Shown: in pieces, positions 17,210 to 24,242 of the stretch
Layout of the letters: each line of letters starts with the position of its first letter
How positions within the stretch are numbered: position 1 is the stretch's first letter
Notes under the pieces: model-generated
Told to the model about the DNA's origin: nothing
Seen by the model: the letters and a program-made list of their open reading frames with translations, nothing else
Database searches by the model: none
Position numbers and translations under genes: made by a program
Origin: Anaerorhabdus sp964386325
Lineage (GTDB): Bacteria > Bacillota_I > Bacilli_A > Erysipelotrichales > Erysipelotrichaceae
DNA: 64,000 nucleotides
Assembly: GCA_964386325.1 (NCBI GenBank)
Contig: CAYLQY010000001.1
Location: forward strand, 310,001 to 374,000
Direction: 5' to 3'

Positions 17210-17944
17210 ATGAATAGAAACCAAGAAGAAAGAAAACATGTTGTAGGGGATATTACTTATTACAAACGTGATGATGTTGAAGTAAATGGTGAACAATATG
17301 AACGTTTAGCTATCCATACGCATTTTATCGCACGTGGTGAGTCATATATTGACAATATAGAGAGATATGTAAAACCACTTTATGAAGAAGGCGACTTTTT
17401 ATCAATTAGCGAAAAAGTTATTTCAATGTGTCAAAATAACTGTGTCGATATGGCGGATGTAAAACTTGGGTTTTGGGCAAAGTTTTTGAGTAAATTTGCA
17501 ATGCGTTCAAGTGCTGGAATCGGTATGGATGAACCATATAAGTTACAACTTGCAATTAATATTGTAGGTTTGCCTAAAATATTATATGCATCAGCTTGCT
17601 CAGCGGTTGGGAAGTTATTTGGTAAGCATGGAGTTTTCTATAAAATTGTAGGAAACGGTGTGGCAGGTATTGATGGATTTTATTCACGCTCATCTTTTGA
17701 TATTTATAAAGTTACAGCTGTTCTTAATCCAAAGAATCCCAATGGTGTATGTGAAGAAATGTTTGAGAAAACAGGAGTAATTGCAGTTATTGTTGATGCG
17801 AATGATTTATCAAGAGAAATCTTAGGTAAATCAAGCAAACTACCTGTAAGCGATGATCTCTTTCTTCAAATTATTAAAGATAATCCAGCAGGGCAAAGTG
17901 ATGAGCTAACACCATTCATTTTAATAAAGAAAAAAAGCAAATAA
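17210..17944 (+). CDS. Coenzyme F420-0:L-glutamate ligase-like protein (CofE fold)
   Basis: A 244-residue protein recognisable as an F420_ligase (PF01996) family member. It contains HTHFIARGESY and VKPLYEEGDFLSISEKVIS in the first third and VDANDLSREILG near residue 194. Canonical CofE adds glutamate to F420-0, but no other F420 biosynthesis gene is visible here and low-GC Bacillota of this type are not known to make F420. The real substrate is therefore uncertain; homologues in such bacteria are annotated only by domain. The ATG follows GGAGATGAAAGA. The adenosine deaminase gene starts 19 bases downstream, so they may be co-transcribed. Confidence 0.75.
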   Translation: MNRNQEERKHVVGDITYYKRDDVEVNGEQYERLAIHTHFIARGESYIDNIERYVKPLYEEGDFLSISEKVISMCQNNCVDMADVKLGFWAKFLSKFAMRSSAGIGMDEPYKLQLAINIVGLPKILYASACSAVGKLFGKHGVFYKIVGNGVAGIDGFYSRSSFDIYKVTAVLNPKNPNGVCEEMFEKTGVIAVIVDANDLSREILGKSSKLPVSDDLFLQIIKDNPAGQSDELTPFILIKKKSK

Positions 17945-17963
17945 ATATAGGGGGAGAAGATTT

Positions 17964-18953
17964 ATGGTAGATATTCCAAAAATCGATTTACATTGTCATT
18001 TTGATGGTAGTATTCCACCAGAAGTTTTATGTGATTTAGCAAGTTCACGCAATATTGAAATACCAGGCGGTTCCTTAGAAGGATACCGTCTTTATTTAAA
18101 GGAAACAAAGAATTGTAAAAGCTTAGTCGAATATTTAGAGCGATTTGATTTTCCAATAGCCATACTACAAGATGAAGAAGCATTAATAAAATGTATGGAA
18201 GCATTGATAGAAAATTTAGATAGACAAGGTTTAGTATATAGTGAAATTCGTTTTGCACCACAGCATCATACAAAACAAGGCTTGTCTCAAGAAGATGTTT
18301 TAAAGGCTTTATTACAAGCGATAGAGAATACAAAAGATAGATGCAAAATTCATATTGAACTTATTTGCTGTTTGATGAATTTTGGTGATGTATCACTTAA
18401 TGAAAAAGAAAACTGGGAGACTATTGATTTAGTTGAAAAGTATTTACACCGTGGAGTAGTCTTACTTGATATTGCAGGTGCAGAAGGTAAGAACATGTTA
18501 GATTTCGAGAAATTCTTTATTCAAGCTAAGGAAAGGAAAATTCCATTTATTATCCATGCAGGTGAAGCAGGTGATGCCAATAATGTTCACTTAGCATTGA
18601 AGTTTGGTGCGTTAAGAATCGGTCATGGTGTTAGAAGTATAGAAAATTTGGATGTTGTTCAAGAATTGGTGGATACTAAAACACCGATTGAAGTTTGCAT
18701 CTCAAGTAATATTGATTGTTTTGTATTTGATTTAGATAATCATCCTGTAAAGAAGTTAAAAGAAGCAGGAGTGCTAATTACAATAAATACGGATAACATG
18801 ATGTTTTCCAATACAACACTTGATCATGAGTATGAGTTGTTGATGAATGGATTTAAGATGACGAAGCAAGATTTAATTGATTTTAACTTAAATTCACTTC
18901 ATGTCGCTGCATGCGATGATGCCACAAAACAACGATTAATCAAGCTGTTTTAG
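17964..18953 (+). CDS. add: Adenosine deaminase
   Basis: A 329-residue amidohydrolase-fold enzyme that converts adenosine to inosine and ammonia. Metal and catalytic motifs in order: KIDLHCHFDGSI (residues 5-16), FIIHAGEAGD (about 193-202, catalytic Glu), IGHGVRSIEN (about 213-222) and TINTDNMMFSNTTL (about 274-287), the TDN variant common in Firmicutes adenosine deaminases. Cytoplasmic, purine salvage. A strong GGGGGAGA ribosome site precedes the ATG. The Arg T-box promoter starts 12 bases after its stop. Confidence 0.9.
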   Translation: MVDIPKIDLHCHFDGSIPPEVLCDLASSRNIEIPGGSLEGYRLYLKETKNCKSLVEYLERFDFPIAILQDEEALIKCMEALIENLDRQGLVYSEIRFAPQHHTKQGLSQEDVLKALLQAIENTKDRCKIHIELICCLMNFGDVSLNEKENWETIDLVEKYLHRGVVLLDIAGAEGKNMLDFEKFFIQAKERKIPFIIHAGEAGDANNVHLALKFGALRIGHGVRSIENLDVVQELVDTKTPIEVCISSNIDCFVFDLDNHPVKKLKEAGVLITINTDNMMFSNTTLDHEYELLMNGFKMTKQDLIDFNLNSLHVAACDDATKQRLIKLF

Positions 18954-18965
18954 TACTGGAATGGG

Positions 18966-18995
18966 TTGACAACAACCTTGTCTTTGAGATATGCT
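18966..18995 (+). promoter_or_regulatory. Promoter of the Arg T-box leader
   Basis: TTGACA (18966-18971) and TATGCT (18990-18995) with an 18-bp spacer, placing the transcript start near 19002. Confidence 0.65.
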
Positions 18996-19001
18996 ATCAG
19001 T

Positions 19002-19225
19002 GTCGAAGAAAAAGAGTAGTAGTTCAGGGAAGACTTATAGAGAGCTCATGTTGGTGAAATTGAGTAGTAAGAAATGAATGAAACGAGCTTTGGAGATTTA
19101 TCCGTATGATAGTAAGGATAATGTAAATCCTGCATTAAAGGAGAGAGGTTAAACAAAACACGTTTAACAATTTGAGTGGTACCGCGGTTAACATCGTCTC
19201 TTATTTTATAAGAGGCGTTTTTTTT
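19002..19225 (+). promoter_or_regulatory. T-box riboswitch, arginine specifier, upstream of tRNA-Arg and argS
   Basis: The T-box motif TTTGAGTGGTACCGCGG lies at 19171-19187. The Stem I 5' side AGAGAGCTCATGTTGGTG is at 19039-19056. Aligned with the Trp leader of this window (AAA-codon-purine-CT), the specifier is CGA at 19084-19086, an Arg codon. The terminator is CGTCTCTTA (19195-19203) with TAAGAGGCG (19209-19217) plus nine Ts. The bulge reads TGGT, which would form a G-U wobble with the G73 discriminator of the tRNA-Arg encoded just downstream. Expected effect: uncharged tRNA-Arg favours read-through. Confidence 0.85.
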
Positions 19226-19243
19226 AAATATAACCGAAAGGTA

Positions 19244-19272
19244 TTGAAAAGATAAAGTTTGTTTGTTAAGAT
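19244..19272 (+). promoter_or_regulatory. Independent promoter for tRNA-Arg inside the argS leader
   Basis: TTGAAA (19244-19249) and TAAGAT (19267-19272) with an exact 17-bp spacer, downstream of the T-box terminator. It would start about 11 bases before the mature tRNA 5' end. Confidence 0.6.
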
Positions 19273-19289
19273 GAATAGGCAAGGACAAT

Positions 19290-19366
19290 GCGCCCATAGC
19301 TCAACTGGATAGAGCGTTTGACTACGGATCAAAAGGTTGCGGGTTCGATTCCTACTGGGCGCGCCA
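19290..19366 (+). tRNA. tRNA-Arg (anticodon ACG)
   Basis: A 77-nt cloverleaf with encoded CCA. The acceptor stem GCGCCCA pairs with TGGGCGC; the D stem is GCTC/GAGC; the anticodon stem TTTGA/TCAAA encloses CTACGGA, so the anticodon is ACG (read as ICG after A34 deamination). The T arm is GCGGG-TTCGATT-CCTAC, which has one C-A mismatch and one G-T pair. The discriminator is G73. It sits between the T-box terminator and argS. Confidence 0.96.
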
Positions 19367-19375
19367 TTTACAAAC

Positions 19376-19410
19376 AAACTGATACTTTTTGTATCAGTTT
19401 TATTATTTTA
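19376..19410 (+). terminator. Terminator between tRNA-Arg and argS
   Basis: A perfect 10-bp inverted repeat, AAACTGATAC with GTATCAGTTT, closes a TTTTT loop and is followed by TATTATTTTATT. It lies 10 bases after the tRNA CCA and 18 bases before the argS start. Confidence 0.75.
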
Positions 19411-19427
19411 TTGAAGAGGAGATTAGT

Positions 19428-21068
19428 ATGAACAAGATTGAACAAAACCTAACACAGGCAATTAAGGAAGCAATAAAAAAATTATATCAAGTTGAAGATG
19501 ATTCACTTGTAATGATTGAAATTCCAAAGGACAACACAAATGGAGACTATTCTACAAACGTTGCAATGAGATTAGCGAAAGTTGCAAAAAAAGCACCAGC
19601 CATGATTGCTCAAGAGGTAGTTGCTGAACTTAAGGAAACAGTGAAGGATGCCGATAAAATTGAAATTGCGGGACCTGGTTTTATTAATTTTTGGATGAAG
19701 AAAACTCTTCTTGCAGATATTATCAATGTGGTTATTGATAAAGGTGATAAATACGGTGAAAATACAAGTGGTGATAACCTAGCGATTCTTGTGGAATATG
19801 TTAGTGCTAACCCAACAGGTGATTTGCACTTAGGACATGCACGTGGAGCTGCTTGGGGAGATTGTATTTGTCGTTTGTTAAATAAGAGTGGTTATAACTG
19901 CTTACGCGAATACTATATTAATGATGCAGGAGCACAAATGATTAACTTAGGTAAGTCTGTTTATGCTCGTTATGCTGAAGCTTTTGGTGTTAAAGTTGAT
20001 ATTCCAGAAGATGGATATCAAGGACCAGACGTAGCTCAAATCGGTAAAGAACTTGCTGAAGAACTCGGTGATGTATGGCTAAATAAAGAAGAAGGACGTA
20101 TTGAATTCTTTAAAGAAAGAGGCCGTGAAAAAGAATTAGATAAAATTAAAAAAGATCTTCAATATTATGGATGTGAATTCGATTCATGGATTTCTGAACA
20201 ATCTTTATATGACAATGGTAGTGTAGATGAATGTATTGTTAAGATGAAAGAAATGGGTCTTACTTTTGAAGAAGATGGAGCTTTATGGTTTAAATCAACG
20301 AAATGGGGAGACGATAAAGATCGTGTTCTTCGTAAGAGTGATGGAACACTTACATACTTAACACCGGATATTGCAAATCATATGGATAAATTCAATCGTG
20401 GTTATAAAAAATTAGTTAACCTTTGGGGTGCTGATCATCATGGTTATATTCCACGTATGATTGCGGCGATTCAAGCAATGGGATATGGTCCTAAAGACTT
20501 AGAAGTTGATATTATTCAAATGGTTCGTTTAGTAGATGAAGGTCAAGAAGTTAAGATGAGTAAACGTACAGGTAATGCGATTACAATTCGTGAACTTTGT
20601 GATGATATTGGGGTTGATGCAGCTCGTTATTTCTTTGTAAGTCGTGCGGTGGATACGCATTTAGATTTTGACCTTGGGTTAGCTCGTAAGAAAACAAATG
20701 AAAACCCAGTGTATTATGCACAATATGCCCATGCACGTATTTGTTCAATTTTACGCCAAGCTCCAGAATTCAAACAAGAAGAAAGCTATGACTTATTAGT
20801 AAGTGAAAAAGAAGTAGACTTATTAAAATACATTGCAGAATTTACAAGTGTTGTTGCAGATGCGGCAGCTACACGTTCACCAAATAAAATTTGTAACTAT
20901 GTTCAAAAGCTAGCTGGATATTTCCATAGTTTCTATGGAGCTCATAAGATTATTGATGAAGCAAATCCAGAACTTACAAATCAACGTTTAGGTTTATTGT
21001 TAGCTACAAAACAAACTTTAGCTAATGCATTAGACTTAATCGGAATTAGTGCTCCAGAAAAAATGTAA
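19428..21068 (+). CDS. argS: Arginyl-tRNA synthetase
   Basis: A 546-residue class I synthetase that charges tRNA-Arg. The HIGH signature is HLGHARGAAWGD near residue 134, after the VEYVSANPTGDLHLGH block unique to ArgRS; KMSKRTGNAITI near residue 378 is the KMSKS loop; the C-terminal DALR anticodon-binding domain runs through YAHARICSIL to the end. I chose ATG 19428, 6 bases after GAAGAGGAG; the longer open frame to 19389 would begin inside the terminator hairpin. Expression is predicted to depend on the upstream Arg T-box, but the transcript must also pass the tRNA and its terminator. Confidence 0.95.
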   Translation: MNKIEQNLTQAIKEAIKKLYQVEDDSLVMIEIPKDNTNGDYSTNVAMRLAKVAKKAPAMIAQEVVAELKETVKDADKIEIAGPGFINFWMKKTLLADIINVVIDKGDKYGENTSGDNLAILVEYVSANPTGDLHLGHARGAAWGDCICRLLNKSGYNCLREYYINDAGAQMINLGKSVYARYAEAFGVKVDIPEDGYQGPDVAQIGKELAEELGDVWLNKEEGRIEFFKERGREKELDKIKKDLQYYGCEFDSWISEQSLYDNGSVDECIVKMKEMGLTFEEDGALWFKSTKWGDDKDRVLRKSDGTLTYLTPDIANHMDKFNRGYKKLVNLWGADHHGYIPRMIAAIQAMGYGPKDLEVDIIQMVRLVDEGQEVKMSKRTGNAITIRELCDDIGVDAARYFFVSRAVDTHLDFDLGLARKKTNENPVYYAQYAHARICSILRQAPEFKQEESYDLLVSEKEVDLLKYIAEFTSVVADAAATRSPNKICNYVQKLAGYFHSFYGAHKIIDEANPELTNQRLGLLLATKQTLANALDLIGISAPEKM

Positions 21069-21077
21069 TAACTAAAG

Positions 21078-21110
21078 AGTGGTATAGTTTAGGCTATATC
21101 ACTTTTATTT
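21078..21110 (+). terminator. Terminator after argS
   Basis: AGTGGTATAG pairs with CTATATCACT around TTTAGG and is followed by TTTATTTT. Confidence 0.75.
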
Positions 21111-21178
21111 TGCAAAGTATACTTGACAAAAATATGCAAAGTAAACTATACTAAAAATGCAAAGTTGACTATGCAAGA
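21111..21178 (+). promoter_or_regulatory. Promoter with three repeated operator half-sites for the HTH gene
   Basis: TTGACA (21123-21128) and TATACT (21147-21152), 18-bp spacer. TGCAAAGTNNACT occurs three times, at 21111, 21135 and 21158, spaced 24 and 23 bp: upstream of, within and downstream of the promoter. The third copy extends to a near-palindrome TGCAAAGTTGACTATGCA (21158-21175). This is a strong candidate for the operator of the small HTH protein encoded at 21188. Confidence 0.7.
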
Positions 21179-21187
21179 AGGTGAAAC

Positions 21188-21388
21188 ATGAAGACAAGAA
21201 TCAAAGAATTGAGAAAAGAAAGAAAAATATCTCAAGAGGAATTAGCACTGGCAGTAGGAACAACTAGACAGACTATAACATCAATTGAGGTAGAAAAATA
21301 TGTGGCATCATTACAATTAGCCTATAAAATAGCTAGATATTTTGGATGCACAATAGAAGAAGTATTTGATTTAACGGAGGTCGAATAG
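21188..21388 (+). CDS. Small XRE/Cro-type HTH repressor
   Basis: A 66-residue protein consisting only of a helix-turn-helix: KTRIKELRKERKISQEELA, then VGTTRQTITSIEVEKYVAS as the recognition region, then a third helical stretch ending TIEEVFDLTEVE. Proteins like this (YgzD/YozG-type) usually repress their own small operon and pair with a membrane protein. The upstream promoter is overlaid by three repeated sites, which fits autorepression. The next gene starts 8 bases later. The ATG follows AAGAAGGTG. Confidence 0.88.
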   Translation: MKTRIKELRKERKISQEELALAVGTTRQTITSIEVEKYVASLQLAYKIARYFGCTIEEVFDLTEVE

Positions 21389-21396
21389 AAAATTAT

Positions 21397-21846
21397 ATGG
21401 AAAAATTTAGAAACAAATTACTAAAACGTAGAAATTTGATGATTGGATTAGGGTTCATTGCTTTATCTTTTATTTTAATTATGAAATTTTATGTAGAAGA
21501 TTTACCAAATTTACCAGAATGGCTTGTCTATGAACTAGAGTTTTTAACTGGTTTATTTTTAGGCTTAGAAATATTATTTGCAATTTATGCAATTAAAATG
21601 AGAAAAGCTCTTAATAGTGAAGAATTATTGCAACAACTTTATATTGAAGAAAATGATGAAAGAAAAAGATATATTCGTGCTAAAGCTGGTCAACCACTAA
21701 TCATGATTCTAAGTGGTGTATTATTGTTTGTTGCAGCTATAATAGGCATTTATAATTTTAATATGTCATTAGCAATAATAGGTGTTGTATTATTTCAAAT
21801 GACTGTTAGTGTCATTTATAAGTTATATTTATTGAAAACAATGTAG
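21397..21846 (+). CDS. Predicted four-span membrane protein paired with the HTH repressor
   Basis: A 149-residue protein with four predicted membrane segments (about residues 14-30, 45-66, 96-114 and 120-140). Between segments 2 and 3 it carries a charged cytoplasmic stretch with IEENDERKRYIRAKAG. That stretch recalls DUF2178-type proteins found beside XRE repressors; I do not recognise a function. It is co-transcribed with the HTH gene (8-base gap). A role as signal-sensing or antagonistic partner of the HTH is inference from this recurrent pairing. Confidence 0.72.
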   Translation: MEKFRNKLLKRRNLMIGLGFIALSFILIMKFYVEDLPNLPEWLVYELEFLTGLFLGLEILFAIYAIKMRKALNSEELLQQLYIEENDERKRYIRAKAGQPLIMILSGVLLFVAAIIGIYNFNMSLAIIGVVLFQMTVSVIYKLYLLKTM

Positions 21847-21860
21847 AATGGAGAAATACA

Positions 21861-22625
21861 ATGAAAATAAAGATGATTGTCTTTGATTTAGATGGCACTT
21901 TATTGAATAGTGAAAAGAAGATAACTGATGCGACTAAAGCTAGTATTCAAAAATGTCGCGAAAAAGGTATTAAAGTTGCACTAGCAACAGCTCGTTCTGA
22001 AGCAGCATCCAAGCGAATTACTGATATTATAAAACCGGATGTCATGATTTCAAATGGTGGTGCACTAGCAAAAATTGAAAATAATGTGATTTATGAAGTG
22101 GAAATACCGAGCGACTCTGTTAATAATTTAATAGAGAAGTTATTAACAAGAAGTGATCTTAATTCGTTATCTCTACAGAATTCTCAAGGATATTACACAT
22201 CATACAAAGATTCATACTCGGATGACTATAAAGATGGTATTTATACTGATTTTAAAACACCTTTTTTAAAAGGAGCATACAAAATTACACCAGAACTGAT
22301 GAATAAAGAAAATGTAATGAAAATAGTAGAGGATTATAGCGAACTTGAGATAACAGAATTTAGTAATGAGAATTATTATCGAATCGCTCATAAAAACGCG
22401 ACAAAATTAAAAGCAATACAAGCAGTGGCTGAAAACATGTCTACCTCACTTGAAGATATGGTTTATTTTGGTGATGACTATAATGATTATGAAATGATTA
22501 AACACGCTGGCATTGGGGTAGCTATGGGTAATGCTATTCAAGTCATCAAAGATATTGCAGACTATTGTTGTGATACTAATGATAATGATGGAATAGCAAA
22601 ATGGATTACTGAAAAAATTTTATGA
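21861..22625 (+). CDS. Cof-type HAD-IIB sugar-phosphatase-like hydrolase
   Basis: A 254-residue HAD enzyme. Motif I is VFDLDGTLLN (about residues 7-16) with both catalytic Asp residues, motif II is ALATARS near 39-45, motif III uses a Lys in NATKLKAIQ, and motif IV is YFGDDYNDYEMIKHAG near 208-223. A Cof-type cap lies between motifs II and III. Typical substrates are sugar phosphates or flavin and pyridoxal phosphates; the exact one cannot be told. It lies 14 bases after the membrane protein and may share the HTH operon. A terminator follows. Confidence 0.88.
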   Translation: MKIKMIVFDLDGTLLNSEKKITDATKASIQKCREKGIKVALATARSEAASKRITDIIKPDVMISNGGALAKIENNVIYEVEIPSDSVNNLIEKLLTRSDLNSLSLQNSQGYYTSYKDSYSDDYKDGIYTDFKTPFLKGAYKITPELMNKENVMKIVEDYSELEITEFSNENYYRIAHKNATKLKAIQAVAENMSTSLEDMVYFGDDYNDYEMIKHAGIGVAMGNAIQVIKDIADYCCDTNDNDGIAKWITEKIL

Positions 22626-22652
22626 TAGTAAAAATCACGTTACTATAAATTA

Positions 22653-22681
22653 GGGCATATAATAAAAATGTGCCTTTTTTA
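22653..22681 (+). terminator. Terminator after the HAD gene
   Basis: GGCATAT pairs with ATGTGCC (one G-T pair) and is followed by TTTTTT. The 140 bases between it and the Crp-like site at 22819 show nothing further that I recognise. Confidence 0.7.
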
Positions 22682-22818
22682 ATACATCTTAGTTTTCACG
22701 AAATGAACACACAAGAAATGTTTTGAAAATAATTTACATTGCAGAATATGGCTTTAAATAAGGCGATGGAAGTTGTTTCAGGATAGATTTTCGTAAAAGT
22801 TTTCATAAAAATGTAACA

Positions 22819-22838
22819 TGTGAAAAACTTATTTTACA
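22819..22838. promoter_or_regulatory. Candidate Crp/Fnr-type (ArcR-like) activator site upstream of arcA
   Basis: TGTGAAA-N6-TTTTACA is an imperfect dyad close to TGTGA-N6-TCACA. Its centre is about 61.5 bp before the predicted start near 22890, the classical activating position for Crp-family proteins. ArcR, a Crp/Fnr protein, activates arc operons in several Firmicutes. No arcR gene lies in this window. Confidence 0.5.
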
Positions 22839-22854
22839 ATAATTTATGTTTTTT

Positions 22855-22883
22855 TTGACCCACAAAGGGGGTGTAATTAGAAT
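22855..22883 (+). promoter_or_regulatory. Promoter of the arcA operon
   Basis: TTGACC (22855-22860) and TAGAAT (22878-22883) with a 17-bp spacer; start predicted near 22890, leaving a leader of about 100 bases before arcA. Confidence 0.65.
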
Positions 22884-22898
22884 AGACTGAAATTACAA

Positions 22899-22913
22899 AA
22901 GAAAGCGATTACA
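22899..22913. promoter_or_regulatory. Candidate cre (CcpA) site in the arcA leader
   Basis: AAGAAAGCGATTACA matches the Bacillus cre consensus WTGNAANCGNWNNCW at all positions but the T. It lies about 10-24 bases after the predicted start, a typical position for CcpA repression when good sugars are present. Confidence 0.5.
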
Positions 22914-22988
22914 ATAATTTCGATTTGGACGTCCCATTATTGGAAAGCCTTCAGAATATCACAAAACATAAGAAAAAGGAGACTAGAA

Positions 22989-24206
22989 ATGGTAGCAATT
23001 CATGTAACGAGCGAAATTAAACCACTTAAAAAAGTTTTATTACACAGACCTGGGAAGGAATTATTAAATTTAACTCCAGATACATTAGGACGTTTATTAT
23101 TTGATGATATCCCTTATTTACCAGTAGCTCAAAAAGAACACGACCGTTTTGCAGAAATATTAAGAGAAAATGGCGTTGAGGTTGTTTATTTAGAAGATTT
23201 AATGGCAGAAACACTTGAAATTTCAGCAGAACTTAAAGAAAAATTCATTAAGCAATACATCGAAGAAGCAAATATTCATACAGAACGTTGGAAAAAAATC
23301 TTATTTGATTTCTTTATGAATATTCAAGATTCTAAAGAATTAGTGTTGAAGACAATGGAAGGATTGAACTTAAAAGAAGTTCATGTTTCTCCAGAAAATT
23401 CATTAGTTGATCTAGTTTCTGAATCTGACAAATTAATTATTGATCCAATGCCTAATCTATACTTTACTCGCGATCCATTCGCATCAGTAGGAGAAGGAGT
23501 TACATTAAATAAAATGTATTCAGTTACACGTAATCGTGAAACTATTTATGCAGAATACATTTTCAACTATCATCCTGAATACAAAGGACAAGTTGAAAAA
23601 TGGTATGACCGTTATGAAGAATTCCATATTGAAGGTGGAGACGTATTAAACATTAATGAAACTACATTAGCAGTTGGTATTTCACAACGCACATGTCCTG
23701 AAGCAATTGATGGATTAGCACACCATATCTTCAGTAATCCAAAAAATAAAATTCAAAGAATCTTAGCAGTTAATATTCCAAACAACCGTGCAATGATGCA
23801 TCTAGATACAGTATTTACTCAAATCGACACAGATAAGTTTACTGTTCATCCAGGTATTTATGGAGCATTACAAGTGTTTGAAATTACTCCTAAAGATGGA
23901 GATATTCTTGTAAAAGAAATTAACGATAAATTAGAAAATATTTTAGCAAAATATATCGGACATCCAGTAACATTAATTCCTTGTGCTGGTGGAGATAGAA
24001 TTGCTTCTGAACGTGAACAATGGAATGATGGATCAAATACATTATGTATAGCACCAGGTGTTATCGTTGTTTATGATCGCAACAATGTTACAAATGAAAT
24101 TCTTAGAGAACAAGGATTAACAGTATTAGAAATGCCAAGTGCTGAATTATCAAGAGGACGTGGTGGACCTAGATGCATGTCAATGCCACTTGTTCGTGAA
24201 GACTAA
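22989..24206 (+). CDS. arcA: Arginine deiminase
   Basis: A 405-residue enzyme that hydrolyses arginine to citrulline and ammonia, step 1 of the ADI pathway. Family landmarks: KPLKKVLLHRPGKEL near the N-terminus, NLYFTRDPFASVG (about 155-167), FHIEGGDVLNI (about 214-224, catalytic Glu-Gly-Gly-Asp), HLDTVFTQID (about 275-284, catalytic His and Asp) and the nucleophile Cys396 in RGGPRCMSMPL. Length is standard. It is the first gene of arcA-arcB-arcC-antiporter, so arginine degradation would yield ATP and ammonia. The ribosome site is AAAAAGGAG. Candidate Crp-type and cre sites lie upstream. Confidence 0.97.
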   Translation: MVAIHVTSEIKPLKKVLLHRPGKELLNLTPDTLGRLLFDDIPYLPVAQKEHDRFAEILRENGVEVVYLEDLMAETLEISAELKEKFIKQYIEEANIHTERWKKILFDFFMNIQDSKELVLKTMEGLNLKEVHVSPENSLVDLVSESDKLIIDPMPNLYFTRDPFASVGEGVTLNKMYSVTRNRETIYAEYIFNYHPEYKGQVEKWYDRYEEFHIEGGDVLNINETTLAVGISQRTCPEAIDGLAHHIFSNPKNKIQRILAVNIPNNRAMMHLDTVFTQIDTDKFTVHPGIYGALQVFEITPKDGDILVKEINDKLENILAKYIGHPVTLIPCAGGDRIASEREQWNDGSNTLCIAPGVIVVYDRNNVTNEILREQGLTVLEMPSAELSRGRGGPRCMSMPLVRED

Positions 24207-24242
24207 AAACATAAATATAACTTAAAAGGAGAAAATAAATTT

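Noticed and set aside
19389..19427. Longer argS start
   Set aside because: It would begin inside the terminator hairpin after the tRNA; the good ribosome site and homology point to ATG 19428.
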